A DNA stretch of 64,000 nucleotides from Neoarius graeffei (Eukaryota; Chordata; Actinopteri; Siluriformes; Ariidae): assembly GCF_027579695.1 (NCBI RefSeq), contig NC_083577.1, positions 34,441,698-34,505,697 on the forward strand. The letters run 5' to 3'. Under the pieces are notes generated by a model. It was not told the origin of the DNA. It saw only the letters and a list, made by a program, of their open reading frames with translations, and searched no databases. Both the position numbers and the translations under genes were made by a program. Of the stretch, positions 10,556 through 22,968 are shown in pieces. Every line of letters starts with the position of its first letter. Position 1 is the first letter of the stretch.

Positions 10556-11650
10556 CAATATTGGCTGGCTTTGAGTGGTATATCAGATATATTCCATTCA
10601 GCGAGCATGATACTGAACGAGTCGAAGACGAGTAGCTGAATGAAATATATCTGATATACCACAAAAAAACAGCCATTATTATTATTATTATACATACACA
10701 TTCGATGGAACAATTATAGATTTTACAGAAAGTTAAGAACAGGGTGGTAACTGACCAATATTGAATGCTGATTCTGATCGAATGTAATTCAGTGTTCTGT
10801 CGATCCAATGTACAAAGTCAAAGTTCTAACAATAAAAATGGTACAAGTCCAAAAAGCCTGAACAACAACCCAACTTATATACAAGCTATATACAGGTTTA
10901 CGGTTCAAGTTCAGAGTTACTTTTGGTGGTAGTTAATTGTTCCGTTGCAGTTGTTCAAAATGAAAGGGCTTTGCTGAGTGAAGTCCATGAGCGAAGTCCT
11001 CTTGTAAAAGTCTCCGTCACTTTTCCTCACCTCCAAGTAGAACTTTGACAATTTTTCCACTATTGCTCTCTTTTCCAGTTTTTTTTTATGTCCATTGGTC
11101 TGTTTTTCTCTTGTAAATATGCGTGAATAATATCCAGTGAAGTTGTGGTAGCCTTTCGGGCGTTCAGTGCGTCTTTCTCTTTAAATCTTCCGCTTTTAAC
11201 GAGGCAAAGCTCGCAGTCATGTTTGTGTACAAACTGTCACAGTCACTTGCTAGCGCGGAAGTTTTACATCTTCGACGTGTCTCTTTTCCAGTTTTTCCGA
11301 TGTCCGTCGGGCTGTTTTTCCTCTTGTAAATATGCATGAAGAATATATAATGCAGTTTTGGTAGCCTTTCGGATGTCTTTAGTTTCAGTTTTCAGTTTAT
11401 TCAGTGCTTAATCCGAGCACTGAATTAACCCCGTCTTCCCTCTTTCCCAGCCGACAAAGAAATGATTGTGCGCATGCGCAACAGGAAAGTTTTATCATTG
11501 GATCTTCACATCAGCGCCGAAGTGTGACGTCATGTTGTCTTGAAAACGTGCAACATTATAACAATATTGCACGCTCATTCTCCATTGGGGAGAGCGACGT
11601 AATACAAGGAGGATAAGCGATATGATAACAATATCGCATGCCATCAATAA
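10556..11650. repeat. Dispersed repeat block with palindromic ends
   Basis: Opens with a hairpin: GTGGTATATCAGATATAT at about 10578 pairs with ATATATCTGATATACCAC near 10644. It contains an (ATT)n run at 10675-10690 and an internal ~100-bp direct duplication. It closes with AT-rich inverted motifs (CAATATTGCACGCTC, GATAACAATATCGCATGCC). The hairpin is clear; the exact borders and the element class are not. Confidence 0.45.
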
Positions 11651-11664
11651 ACCCACTCGAAGGA

Positions 11665-12465
11665 AATAGAATACATATATGTTATTTACCAGCTGGGAGG
11701 TCCGTATGGTGAAATACCGTGACCGAGGTCTTGAAAGTACTGAGCGAGGCCCTCTGGGCCGAGGTCAGTATTCAAGGCCAAGGTCACGGTATTTCACCAT
11801 ACGGACCGACCATAAGCTGGTAAATAATATATTTATTTTTTTCTTTACCAAATTCTAACAGAAAACGAGAGCGCCTGAAAGGGAAAACCGAGCCGAGCCG
11901 CCATTTCGAATCCTCATTCACGGCTGTAATGCAAATGGCTTCCTCCTCGGTATACAAGTGCACTTCCATGGCAGGAAAAAAAAAACAACTACATTTTGCC
12001 GCCTATGTAGTCCCCTATTTATACAAATAGGAGTCATTCAGGATTCAGCCATGTTTTTGCTCGGCGTTAGCAACAGTTACAGGTTTTTAGCTTTCTCCTG
12101 AAATGTTTTCTTTTATTTCTTCTTCCTCAGGGTAGTAAAACTCGCTTTCGCTGTGAACACTGTCGTTATCGCTATCCATGATGTAAAATTAATGCTATTC
12201 TCCTGAGAAATGCTGGCAAAAATTTAAAGATTTTTGATAATCTTATAAAAAAGATAAATGTTGACAAAAATTGCTACTATGTTTGTTGTTGTTGTGAACA
12301 AGCAAGTCACCAGAGGTCCGTATCTGGGGTCCGTATTGTAGGATACGGACCTGCTCACCAGCCAATCAGAGCGCAGGATTTGATGGAACCCAGACTGCGA
12401 AAAAAATAAATGGTTTTTATTCCATGGAAAAAGTGGCCCGTATGTAGAATAATCACCGATATTCA
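11665..12465. repeat. Dispersed repeat block with GGTCCGTATGG hairpin
   Basis: GGTCCGTATGGTGAAATACC at 11699 pairs with GGTATTTCACCATACGGACC at 11789, and TTATTTACCAGCT pairs with AGCTGGTAAATAA outside it, giving a hairpin of about 155 bp. GGTCCGTAT motifs recur inverted at 12315-12350. No protein is encoded. It is probably a non-autonomous DNA element; the borders are approximate. Confidence 0.5.
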
Positions 12466-12853
12466 TGTCACCTTTGGCGAATAATTGTTAAATAGCCTGG
12501 GCATAATATAATTAATTATAAACCAAGTGAATTCTCAGTTAACACATTTACAAATAGGCGCAACGTGTAGTGGGACATCTGTGTGCCAGCACGTGTCTGC
12601 GTGCCAAGTTTTCCCATAATCCCCTTCTCCACATTGCAGCACAAATACGTGTAAACACAGCGGTATGATGTATATTTTTTTCTTTTGTGCCCAATATCAG
12701 CAGGTTACTCTTCTCGTATGTCATTTTTAACTGATTGTAATGTTTGTGTAGTGTGCTTACAGGAAGGACTATAATTTCCACTAAACAGCGTTAGATGGAC
12801 AATCATCATCATTAATACACACTGACCGATTAGCGCTCCTTTTGTCTCTGCAG

Positions 12854-12998
12854 GGAGGCGGCCCGAGAGTGTCGTCGGAAGAAAAAGGAATACGTGAAGT
12901 GTCTGGAGAACCGCGTAGCTGTTTTGGAGAACCAGAACAAAACTCTCATTGAGGAACTGAAAGCTCTCAAAGACCTGTACTGCCATAAATCCGAGTAA
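12854..12998 (+). CDS. creb1: creb1 terminal coding exon (bZIP)
   Basis: Follows TCTCTGCAG and completes the split Arg codon. It then encodes EAARECRRKKKEYVK (second half of the basic region) and CLENRVAVLENQNKTL plus IEELKALKDLYCHKSE, ending at TAA (12996-12998). The leucine zipper repeats at L, V/L, L and L every seventh residue, and the basic-region residues that contact the CRE are unchanged from mammalian CREB1. The only terminal difference I note is a final Glu where human CREB1 has Asp. With the exon at 8993-9146 it makes a complete DNA-binding and dimerisation domain. Nothing suggests a pseudogene: the introns are kept and the frame is intact. Confidence 0.97.
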
Positions 12999-14770
12999 CG
13001 TCCTCATCCATGATTGTCCTCGTGGACTTCAGTGTACATGTACAGAGACCGTGTGTGAGCTCGCCCTGGAAGGAACGCATGTTTTCTAAATATACATTAA
13101 AAAAAAAAAAAAAAGGGCTTCAGACTGCCTGGAAATTCCCATGAACACACAGGGGTGTCAACCCCATGGCCAAACTGTCTGCACCAACGGATCACGTCTT
13201 TACAAATAAATCGGATGAAGCCGTTCGAGGACTTGAATAATTCCCCGACTCTTTTCTCTTGTGAAGCTCCCTGGGTCGGTTGGAAAACCCATAAATCATT
13301 AACGTTGATGTGTTAGTTTGGAAACACCTAAATGACAGAGTTCGGGAAGATTTTAACAAATCTGAATATATTGTAGGAGGTGCAAGCAACTCAGCTATGC
13401 GATTTAAATAGATCTAAACATCTCTGGACGTTGAGGGTCAGTTAGGAATGTATACGTTGCAATGAGAAACATTTTTCTTCAAGCATCAGATTTTGAGCTA
13501 TATTTGTCTGACTGTTACTAATATTTGGTGTTAAATGTTTGAGTTATTGTTTTTTTTTGCTTACCTACACACATTTCTACTGTAAAATATTGTTACATTT
13601 ACTTTCGATGCCTTATAAAATAACTGTATGAAAACAGATCAAGAGAATTTAAGGCATTTATAAATGAAATTATTTGTATTGTCTATAGGAAACTATTCCA
13701 GTCCTGTACATTCCGAGTTTAGTCGCTAACTGAATTTTGTTTCAGAAAGAAGTCTTGCTTCTATCCGATAGCGATCCACTGCACCGGATCCGGCTTCTCC
13801 CCTTCTTTTGGATATTAAACTTGTTCGAAATCAAGTTATTTTGCATTCCCAGTACCCTTCAGGATAAGCAAACACATTCCTCAGTGTCAAATTTTCTAGA
13901 ATTGAAGCAACTTTGCCTCTCGGATTCAAACCATATTTGCTAATATTGCTGCAAGTGCTGGTGCATCCGAGGGCGGACCATGAAGAGGCGACAGAAGAGG
14001 GAGAATGGTGACGTGTTTAATATGTGCAGGGTGGAAATAGCTACCGTAGGTTTGTCAGTGTGTGGTGACGGTGTAGAGGATCCAGGTGTGTTTGCTGAAA
14101 TCAAGGCGAAACGGACGCTGATGTACAGATCTGTTCTACCCAAGCACAAAGTGTTACAATGGGTTTAATTCGGGCATTTGTTTTGCATAAACAGTGAATA
14201 GATACGATGAAATATTATACAGGTTTTTAAATGTCATGGACTTGCATTCTTCTGCCATTTTTTTTTTATTTTAATACACACAGATATGTTAACTTTTGCT
14301 TCAGCAGTTGAATTAATGAATAGCATACTGTATAACAAGTATTATCTGTCATTACAGCATGTTTAAACTTGTTTAGTATATCATTTTTTTAACTTTGATA
14401 TTTTTGCATTATGTCACAATGGATATGGATTTGATGTCGTTGTGTTTGAGGCATCAACACATAAATAGAGGGTACAAATATATGTTGTTAGTCTATCATG
14501 ACTGTTGCATTTTTGGCAGCTATTTCATATAAAACAAGTGTGTGGAAACCATTTCTCTCTCATTTGTTCTTTTGTTTGTTTCCTGAAAAGTTCAAAATAT
14601 TACGTAAAACAGGACACGGCATGCTGCTTTAAAGAAAATAATCAGTGACGTGATGCAGTCTGATCCGAAGTGCATCCTGAAGTTGATTACTTTCCAGTTA
14701 TATCCCAAAGTGTTTTATTCCTCTTATACCACAGAAATTTACCAACTGTAAAACATTTTTATTGATTAAA
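12999..14770 (+). other. creb1: Presumed creb1 3' UTR
   Basis: Non-coding sequence after the stop codon. It is A/T-rich and lacks recognisable repeats up to the transposon at 14784, which fits a long 3' UTR. Candidate polyadenylation signals are AATAAA at about 13204 and ATTAAA at about 14764. An A-run at about 13099 follows another ATTAAA. Which signal is used cannot be read from sequence. Short open frames within it (for example 13737-13943) show no protein character. Confidence 0.45.
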
Positions 14771-14949
14771 AAGAACAACACTAGAGCGGCGGCTACAATT
14801 ATCGACACCTTAACGATCTTTTGGCCGTTGCAAAAGTAGAAAAGACTTTCAATATGTAAATTGCGCATGAATAATTACTCAAACTTCCACTGGGAAAAAA
14901 AAATGAGTTAATTCCCAATTACTTGGCGTATCAGCTCACGTGACACCGT

Positions 14950-16495
14950 TCCACAATTATCAACACCCTTGTCCACAGTTAGACACGCTTGTCCACAGTT
15001 AGGACACCTTTGTCCACAGACACCGTTCCGCAATTATCGACACCCTTGTCCACAGTTACAGACACCGTTCCGCAATTAGATACCCTTGTCCACAGTTAGA
15101 CACCTTTGTCCACAGACACCGTTCCACAATTAGACACCCTTGTCCACAGTTACAGACACCATTCCGCAATTAGATACCCTTGTCCACAGACACCATTCCA
15201 CAATTATCAACACCCTTGTCCACAGTTAGACACCGTTCCGCAATTAGACACACTTGTCCACAGTTAGGACACCTTTGTCCACAGACACCGTTCCACAATT
15301 ATCGACACCCTTGTCCACAGTTACAGACACCGTTCGCAATTAGATACCCTTGTCCACAGTTACAGACACCGTTCCGCAATTAGATACCCTTGTCCACAGT
15401 TAGACACCTTTGTCCACAGACACCGTTCCACAATTAGACACCCTTGTCCACAGTTACAGACACCATTCCGCAATTAGATACCCTTGTCCACAGACACCAT
15501 TCCCCAATTATCAACACCCTTGTCCACAGTTAGACACCGTTCCGCAATTAGACACATTTGTCCACAGTTAGACACCTTTGTCCACAGACACCGTTCCACA
15601 ATTATCGACACCTTTGTCCACAATTAGACACTGTTCCACAATTAGACACCTTTGTCCACAGTTAGGACACCTTTGTCCACAGACACCGTTCCACAATTAT
15701 CGACACCTTTGTCCACAGTTAGACACCTTTGTCCACAGACACCGTTCCACAATTAGACACCCTTGTCCACAGTTACAGACACCGTTCTGCAATTAGATAC
15801 CCTTGTCCACAGTTAGACACCATTCCACAATTATCGACACCTTTGTCCACAATTAGACACCGTTCCACAATTAGACACCTTTGTCCACAGACACCATTCC
15901 ACAATTATCGACACCCTTGTCCACAGTTAGACACCGTTCCGCAATTAGACACGCTTGTCCACAGTTAGGACACCTTTGTCCACAGACACCGTTCCACAAT
16001 TATGGACACCTTTGTCCACAGTTAGACACCTTTGTCCACAGACACCGTTCCACAATTAGACACCCTTGTCCACAGTTACAGACACCGTTCTGCAATTAGA
16101 TACCCTTGTCCACAGTTAGACACCATTCCACAATTATCGACACCTTTGTCCACAATTAGACACCGTTCCACAATTATCGACACCTTTGTCCACAGACACC
16201 ATTCCCCAATTATCAACACCCTTGTCCACAGTTAGACACCGTTCCGCAATTAGACACGTTTGTCCACAGTTAGACACCTTTGTCCACAGACGCCGTTCCA
16301 CAATTATCGACACCTTTGTCCACAGTTAGACACCTTTGTCCACAGACACCGTTCCACAATTGGACACCCTTGTCCACAGTTACAGACACTGTTCCGCAAT
16401 TATCAACACCCTTGTCCACAGTTAGACACCGTTCCACAATTACCAACACCTTTGTCCACAATTAGACACCGTTCCACAATTATTGACATCCAGAA
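14950..16495. repeat. Minisatellite of ~20-bp subunits
   Basis: Alternating ~20-bp subunits: CTTGTCCACAGTTAGACACC and GTTCCACAATTATCGACACC, with variants such as CTTGTCCACAGTTACAGACACC and GTTCCGCAATTAGATACC. They combine into irregular higher-order units of about 40 to 150 bp. The CACAATTATCGACACC subunit matches the adjoining terminal repeat of the host element (CTACAATTATCGACACC at 14794). Because stops are rare in some frames, spurious repetitive open frames appear on both strands. Confidence 0.93.
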
Positions 16496-16583
16496 TTTTT
16501 TTTTTAATATGTGGTGTTCAGTTAACAAAACTTAGTTTTTATTTAAAATTTGTTTTACGTACTCTTATATTTAGGACAAAATA

Positions 16584-16958
16584 TCTCATCTCATTATTTC
16601 TAGCCGCTTTATCCTGTTCTACAGGGTTGCAGGCAAGCTGGAGCCTATCCCAGCTGACTACGGGCGAAAGGCGGGGTACACCCTGGACAAGTCGCCAGGT
16701 CATCACAGGGCTGACACATAGACACAGACAACCATTCACACTCACATTCACACCTACGGTCAATTTAGAGTCACCAGTTAACCTAACCTGCATGTCTTTG
16801 GACTGTGGGGGAAACCGGAGCACCCGGAGGAAACCCACGCGGACACGGGGAGAACATGCAAACTCCGCACAGAAAGATCCTCGCCGGCCACGGGGCTCGA
16901 ACCCAGAACCTTCTTGCTGTGAGGCGACAGCGCTAACCACTACACCACCACGCCACCC
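16584..16958 (-). mobile_element. tRNA-derived SINE, copy 3
   Basis: Reverse-orientation copy running TCTCATCTCATTATTTCTAG ... CCACGCCACC. The B box appears as GGGCTCGAACCC. It lies just right of the minisatellite within the TA-flanked element. No certain target duplication was found. Confidence 0.9.
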
Positions 16959-18012
16959 TGGAAGTAATTCTAATGTTTGTAAACAAATGAACGGAATGTT
17001 TAACCTGTGTCAGAAAATCTTTTTGTTCCACTTTCTACCCACTTTAAGTATTTTCGTAGCTCACCTTTTATTAATCAATCATTCGTTGTTGTTTGTATTA
17101 ATTTCTAGTTTTGTAGTTTACCAATAAACCTCAACAGGCAATTAACACTGTAACCACATGAACATCCAGGTCAAAGGCCGCATGTCATTCCTCAAACCAA
17201 AACTTTATTTTTTTACCTCTAAAAATATAAAATGTCTAGCGATATTGTAATATGTGGGAGATATTTACAACAATCTAAATAACCAAAAAATTATTTTCTG
17301 AATGGAATAGAAAAATCTGAATATTTCAAGCATGTAATGTTTTATATGCTAGGAATTTAATTCTGATCTAATTCTATTTATTGCAATCGGATTCCAAATA
17401 CTCTATAAACATTCCATTCTGTTATGGATCAGAAAAAAAATTATAAAAATCACAGCACTTTTAAAGTACTTCATCTACTTCAACAATGTTACACAAAGAT
17501 CGATCCATAACAGTTGTAAATGTCACTTAATTCCACAGGGTGTCGATAATGGTGGACACCGGTGAAAGTGATCACTATTATCGACACCTCACGTGACTTC
17601 TCAAACGCACGTTTAAATACAAAATGGCGACTGTCAAATGAAAGAGTAAGAAACAAAGTAGGTTTCGACAAGGAGATCATGAAATATCGGTGAATTTGAT
17701 CAGTAAAAACACGTCCATCTTTCCACCATGCTTACCTGCGATGATAACGTCCGGGTTTTACTCAAATTGCTGATCATGCTGAAAAAAATTCCATCTCAGG
17801 TAACGAACTGTGTCATCAGACAACAAGATCAAAGGGTGAGGCGGGTCTTCTGGTTGATTAATTAACCAATAATAACTGTTATAACTGAAACTCACCTTTA
17901 CGAGATTGTTTTTATTGGTAAATCTGAAAAGGTGTCTAATTATGGACTGCCGATAATTGTAGCCGCCGCTCTACATACTTTTTAATCTGATTATAGTTAC
18001 ATGTACCATGTA

Positions 18013-19604
18013 CAGTGGTGCTTGAAAGTTTGTGAACCCTTTAGAATTTTCGATATTTCTACATAAATATGACCTTAAACATCATCAGATTTTCACACAA
18101 GTCCTGAAAGTAGATAAAGAGAACCCAGGTAAACAAATGAGAAAAATATTATACTTGGTCATTTATTTATTGAGGAAAATGATCCAATATTACATATCTG
18201 TGAGTGGCAAAAGTATGTGAACCTCTAGGATTAGCAGTTAATTTGAAGGTGAAATTAGAGTCAGGTGTTTTCAATCGATGGGATGACAATCAGGTGTGAG
18301 TGGGCACCCTGTTTTATTTAAAGAACAGGGATCTATCAAAGTCTGATCTTCACAACACATGTTTGTGGAAGTGTATCATGGCACAAACAAAGGAGATTTC
18401 TGAGGACCTCAGAAAAAGCGTTGTTGATGCTCATCAGGCTGGAAAAGGTTACAAAACCATCTCTAAAGAGTTTGGACTCCACCAATCCACAGTCAGACAG
18501 ATTGTGTACAAATGGAGGAAATTCAAAACCATTGTTACCCTCCCCAGGAGTGGTCGACCAACAAAGATCACTCCAAGAGCAAGGCATGTAATAGTCAGCG
18601 AGGTCACAAAGGACCCCAGGGTAACTTCTAAGCAACTGAAGGCCTCTCTCACATTGGCTAATGTTCATGAGTCCACCATCAGGAGAACACTGAACAACAA
18701 TGGTGTGCATGGCAGGGTTGGAAGGAGAAAGCCACCGCTCTCCAAAAAGAAGATTGCTGCTTGTCTGCAGTTTGCTAAAGATCACGTGGACTAGCCAGAA
18801 GGCTATTGGAAAAATGTTTTGTGGACGGATGAGACCAAAATAGAACTTTTTGGTTTAAATGAGAAGCGTTATGTTTGGAGAAAGGAAAACACTGCATTCC
18901 AGCATAAGAACCTTATCCCATCTGTGAAACATGGTGGTGGTAGTATCATGGTTTTGGCCTGTTTTGCTGCATCTGGGCCAGGATGGCTTGCCATCACTGA
19001 TGGAACAATGAATTCTGAATTATACCAGCGAATTCTAAAGGAAAATGTCAGGACATCTCTGTCCATGAACTGAATCTCAAGAGAAGGTGGGTCATGCAGC
19101 AAGACAATGACCCTAAACACACAAGTCATTCTACCAAAGAATGGTTAAAGAAGAATAAAGTTAATGTTTTGGAATGGCCAAGTCAAAGTCCTGACCTTAA
19201 TCCAATCGAAATGTTGTGGAAGGGCCTGAAGCGAGCAGTTCATGTGAGGAAACCCACCAACATCCCAGAGCTGAAGCTGTTCTGTATGGAGGAATGGGCT
19301 AAAATTCCTCCAAGCCGGTGTGCAGGACTGATCAACAGTTACCGCAAACGTTTAGTTGCAGTTATTGCTGCACAAGGGGGTCACACCAGATACTGAAAGC
19401 AAAGGTTTGCATACTTTTGCCACTCACAGATATGCAATATTGGATCATTTTCCTCAATAAATAAATGACCAAGTATAATATTTTTGTCTCATTTGTTTAA
19501 CTGGGTTCTCTTTATCTACTTTTAGGACTTGTGTGAAAATCTGATGATGTTTTCGGTCATAATTGTGCAGAAATATAGAAAATTCAAACTTTCAAGCACC
19601 ACTG
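18013..19604 (+). mobile_element. Tc1-like transposon C, full length but inactive
   Basis: 1592 bp between TA duplications (18011-18012, 19605-19606). Terminal repeats begin CAGTGGTGCTTGAAAGTT, and inverted similarity continues about 200 bp (GATAAAGAGAACCCAG at 18113 against CTGGGTTCTCTTTATC at 19501). The structure is complete; only the transposase is damaged. It lies between creb1 and ccnyl1. Confidence 0.95.
18378..19396 (+). pseudogene. Tc1 transposase pseudogene (element C)
   Basis: From the ATG at 18378 (MAQTKEISEDLRKSVVDAHQ) the frame covers the helix-turn-helix (HQSTVRQIVYKWR) and the GRPTK hook. It stops at 18792-18794 (a TAG where Lys is expected before PEGYWKNVLWTDETK). The catalytic half continues in the same frame to about 19070, then shifts by one base before QQDNDPKHTS and SQSPDLNPIEMLWKG, ending at HTRY and a stop. 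All DD34E positions are still recognisable. One nonsense change and one frameshift imply a fairly recent death. Confidence 0.93.
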
Positions 19605-19606
19605 TA

Positions 19607-20135
19607 TCTGCCAAACAAGTTATCACGTATGTTATTCTCTGAAACAGCCCCCCCGTACTTACTACGACAAAAAACATGCAACTTGTCATGTCGCTGAAAA
19701 ACGTCCTTCATTTTGAAGTCTTTCCCATGTGAGAAAATGTAAAGCTTTTCTTCTAACTGACTCTAAATAAGCATCTCCTCAAAAAAAAAGTCAACACATC
19801 AAAGGTTACATATTTTATCTGTTTATGTGGAGTGTGTGCCATCCAAGTCCCTGTCACTTACTACTAAAAAGGTAAGTGCATTAATATAAACCTTTGATTT
19901 GCCTCCTGTCAGTGCTGCTCTTATACAGAATAAATCAACACCGCCAGAATTCAACAGTGCTGCGGTAGAATAAAATACATCAAAGCTGGTTTGATCCGGC
20001 ACTTCTCTGTGGTTTGTACAGAGCAATGCCATTACCACATCAACAAATTTACTTGAAGTAGAAAGCCGTCACAGGAAAAAAAAAAAAGACAACAAAGAGT
20101 TTTATCCATGTGACATGTTTTTTGGGCTTTATTTT
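19607..20135. other. Intergenic stretch without recognised features
   Basis: AT-rich sequence between a Tc1 and a SINE. I see no exon, repeat unit or inverted structure in it. Confidence 0.5.
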
Positions 20136-20148
20136 TGCGCAATGATTT

Positions 20149-20528
20149 CTCATCTCATCTCATTATCTCAAGCCGCTTTATCCTGTTCTACAGGGTCGCA
20201 GGCAAGCTGGAGCCTATCCCAGCTGACTACGGGCGAAAGGCGGGGTACACCCTGGACAAGTCGCCAGGTCATCACAGGGCTGACACATAGACACAGACAA
20301 CCATTCACACTCACATTCACACCTACGGTCAATTTAGAGTCACCAGTTAACCTAACCTGCATGTCTTTGGACTGTGGGGGAAACCGGAGCACCCGGAGGA
20401 AACCCACGCGGACACGGGGAGAACATGCAAACTCCACACAGAAAGGCCCTCGCCAGCCACGGGGCTCGAACCCGGACCTTCTTGCTGTGAGGCGACAGCG
20501 CTAACCACTACACCACCGTGCCGCCCTC
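20149..20528 (-). mobile_element. tRNA-derived SINE, copy 4
   Basis: Full-length reverse copy. Target duplication TGCGCAATGATTT (20136-20148) and TGCACAATGATTT (20529-20541) shows one later substitution. It belongs to the same family and retains the same head and tail as the other copies. Confidence 0.93.
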
Positions 20529-20541
20529 TGCACAATGATTT

Positions 20542-21289
20542 ACAAAAAAAACAGAACAAAACCAGAACATTGATATTGTGTAATTAAGCAATGCTGTCTT
20601 ACCCAAGAAGCATAACTCTGATGGTATGCGAAAGTTCATGAGTTATAACTCGCTGCCACGGTTTACTCTTTCTCCCCGCAGTGTCTTTTGAACTACTGGA
20701 CTCAAGCACAACAAATTGTTGAAGTAATGCCTCAGCAGCAATCTTTCTCTGTACAGATTTGAGCACTCACCCCTTCAAAAAAAATAAAAAAGTATGCAAT
20801 TTGACACAGAACACCTTGAACCTGGTCTCATCCACAAAACCAATTATTTTCTGACAGGTGAACACTGAAGCTCCCTGAAGCCTACAGCTCGGGTTTCAGC
20901 ACTCTGCCGGAGAAATTGTTCGGTCCCTGCAGATAAAGATTAAATAACTGAACTTACTGTAGGATGAAGATGTCACTACTTATACATTTCACAGAATGCT
21001 TTCCTTCATTTCTCTGCATTGTTAATATGACAGGAAGTTAGATTATAGCCATTGTATTACCGTATTTACTCCAAGCATGCTCCCTTTGCAATTTTTCTAC
21101 CAGTCGAACGCTTTTTAAGATCTTCTTGTGAGCTTTCGTGGAAGAACTGTTCAACCTTTTCTATCGCCTTTATCACTAAGTCTCGTTCAAATATAGTGAT
21201 ATCAAGAAGAGACTTGTATATTTCTCAGAAAGCCAAGGCACTGGCGGTTTTTCCCCCTTTTTTTAAATCCAGTCACGCTTCTACTCCGT
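20542..21289. other. Intergenic stretch without recognised features
   Basis: No coding exon, tandem repeat or transposon end that I can recognise. Short open frames only. Confidence 0.45.
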
Positions 21290-21545
21290 GTTTGCATGTT
21301 CTCCCCGTGTCCGCGTGGGTTTCCTCCGGGTGCTCCGGTTTCCCTTACAGTCCAAAGACATGCAGGTTAGGCTAATTGGTGGCTCTAAATTGTCCGTAGG
21401 TGTGAATGCGTGTGTGTGAATGGTTGAGAGGAAAAAAACTCTATAATAATCCAGTAGAAGGCAATGGGAAACCAGTACTGTAATGTTCCCGAGACACTTT
21501 GATAGCTGAAGCCATCAGAGCGGCCACGTCACTGTAGTGATATGC
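21290..21545 (+). mobile_element. SINE, 5'-truncated copy 5 with variant tail
   Basis: Begins inside the family body (TTTGCATGTTCTCCCCGTG) without the tRNA head. It then switches to a different 3' part (CTATAATAATCCAGTAGAAG, GGCAATGGGAAACCAGTACTG), which recurs in the next copy at 21807. This marks a SINE subfamily with an alternative tail. A (GGAT)n run follows. Confidence 0.8.
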
Positions 21546-21550
21546 CAAAA

Positions 21551-21592
21551 TGGATGGATGGATGGATGGATGGATGGATGGATGGATGGATT
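21551..21592. repeat. (GGAT)n microsatellite
   Basis: About ten uninterrupted GGAT units, probably grown from the tail of the preceding SINE. Confidence 0.95.
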
Positions 21593-21600
21593 AGCAACTC

Positions 21601-21912
21601 GGTGGCATGGTGGTGTAGTGGTTAGCACTGTTGCCCCACAGCAAGAAGGTTCTGGGTTTGAGCCCAGCGGCCGACGAGGGCCTTTCTGTATGGAGTTTGC
21701 ATGTTCTCCCTGTGTCTGCCTGGGTTTCCTCCAGGTGCTCCGGTTTCCCCCACAGTCCAAAGACGTGCTAGGTTAACTGGTGACTCTAAATTGCCCCTAG
21801 GTGTGAAAACCTCTATAATAATCCAGTAAAAGGCAACGGGAAACCACTGCTGTAATTCTTCCCAAGAAATTGATGGCTGGAGCTGTCAGAGCAGTGATAT
21901 ACCAAATAGATA
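21601..21912 (+). mobile_element. SINE copy 6, variant tail
   Basis: Has the head GGTGGCATGGTGGTGTAG and a decayed B box (GGTTTGAGCCC). After TCTAAATTGCCCCTAGG it takes the same alternative tail as copy 5 (CTATAATAATCCAGTAAAAG), ending with GATA-type repeats. It is more diverged than the copies with the GAGATGAGAT tail, so probably older. Confidence 0.85.
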
Positions 21913-22968
21913 GATAGCTCTGATGATGATGATGGGATTAGATGTGGTCCAAAGCAGCACTAGATGCCATTAATCCTGATGAGACCAAAATGAGAAATCA
22001 ATGAGGTTCATCCCAGATAATATTTCACACCATTCCCATGAATATAGAACACATAATGGCAGCTTAGTTCAGTATTGCACATCTGAGTGAGTGGGCAGCT
22101 TTCCAAAAGGTCTTACTGTAATTGGCAAGAGACACTTCTGATAGAAAGCCTCTTCTTCTGGTTGCTCCTGATTAGGGGTCGCCACAGCGGATCTTTCGTC
22201 TCCATTGCTCCCTGTCTTCCGCAGCTTCCTCTACCACACCTGCCACTTTCACGTCCTCTCTCACCACATCCATGTATCTCCTCTTTGGCCTTCCTCGTTT
22301 TCGTGTGCCTGGCAGCTCCATCCTCAACATTCTCCTTCCAACATGCTCTGCATCTCTTCTCAGGATATGCCCGTACCATCTCAGTCTCATCTCTCTTAGC
22401 TTAATTCCCAAACTCTCCACATGTGCTCGTTCCTTATCCTATCCAACCTCGTCACTCCCATCGCAAACCTTAATATCCTCAACTCCACCACCTCCAACTT
22501 TGCCTCCTGTCTCTTCGTTAAGGGTACGGTCTCCAATCCATACATCACAGCTGGTCTCACTACTGTCTTATACATCTTACCTTTCACTTTTGCTGGGACT
22601 TTCCGATCACAAATGACTCCCGAAATCCTTCTCCACCCTGCCTGCACTCTCTTTCTCACCTCACTATCGCAGCCCCCATTTCCCTGCACAGTTGACCCCA
22701 GGTACTTGAATTCACCAGCTTTCTTTACGTCTACTCCTTATATCTTCACTACACTCATCTCCATTCTCATTGATGCACATGTATTCTGTTTTGCTCCTGC
22801 TCACCTTCATTCCTCTTCATTCCAATGCATACCTCCATCTCTCCAAACCCAACTCAACCTCCTTTCTACTCTCACCACATATCACATCATCATCCGCAAA
22901 CATCATGTTCCATGGTGACTCTTGCCTCACTTCGTCTGTCAAGCTATCCATCATTACGGGTAGTATCT

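Larger units (their letters stand above)
9147..12853 (+). other. creb1: creb1 intron inside the bZIP basic region
   Basis: 3.7-kb intron with donor GTACAG and acceptor TCTCTGCAG. No host exon is visible in it. It is nearly all repeat: a long foldback with a SINE (about 9410-10555), a second palindromic-ended block (10556-11650) with a ~100-bp direct duplication (about 11065-11165 and 11280-11375, CTCTTTTCCAGTTTTT... GGTAGCCTTTCGG), and a third block (11665-12465) with a GGTCCGTATGGTGAAATACC palindrome. 12470-12850 shows nothing I recognise. Confidence 0.85.
14784..17971. mobile_element. TA-flanked DNA element carrying a minisatellite
   Basis: Ends are inverted repeats GAGCGGCGGCTACAATTATC, with TA on both sides (14782-14783 and 17972-17973). 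The interior holds a 1.5-kb minisatellite, a SINE and about 1 kb of unique AT-rich sequence with no convincing protein. A TATCGACACC motif in the left end recurs in inverted form near 17536 and in direct form at 17579. Size (3.2 kb) and TA duplication suggest a Tc1/mariner-like or related non-autonomous element; the superfamily is not proven. Confidence 0.75.

Noticed and set aside
14950-16495. CRISPR-like regular array
   Set aside because: Units are contiguous with no unique spacers, in a vertebrate genome; it is a minisatellite.
15180-16535. Series of repetitive frames reading STPLSTVRHRS and similar
   Set aside because: Products of the ~20-bp minisatellite; the frames overlap in several phases and have no conserved start.
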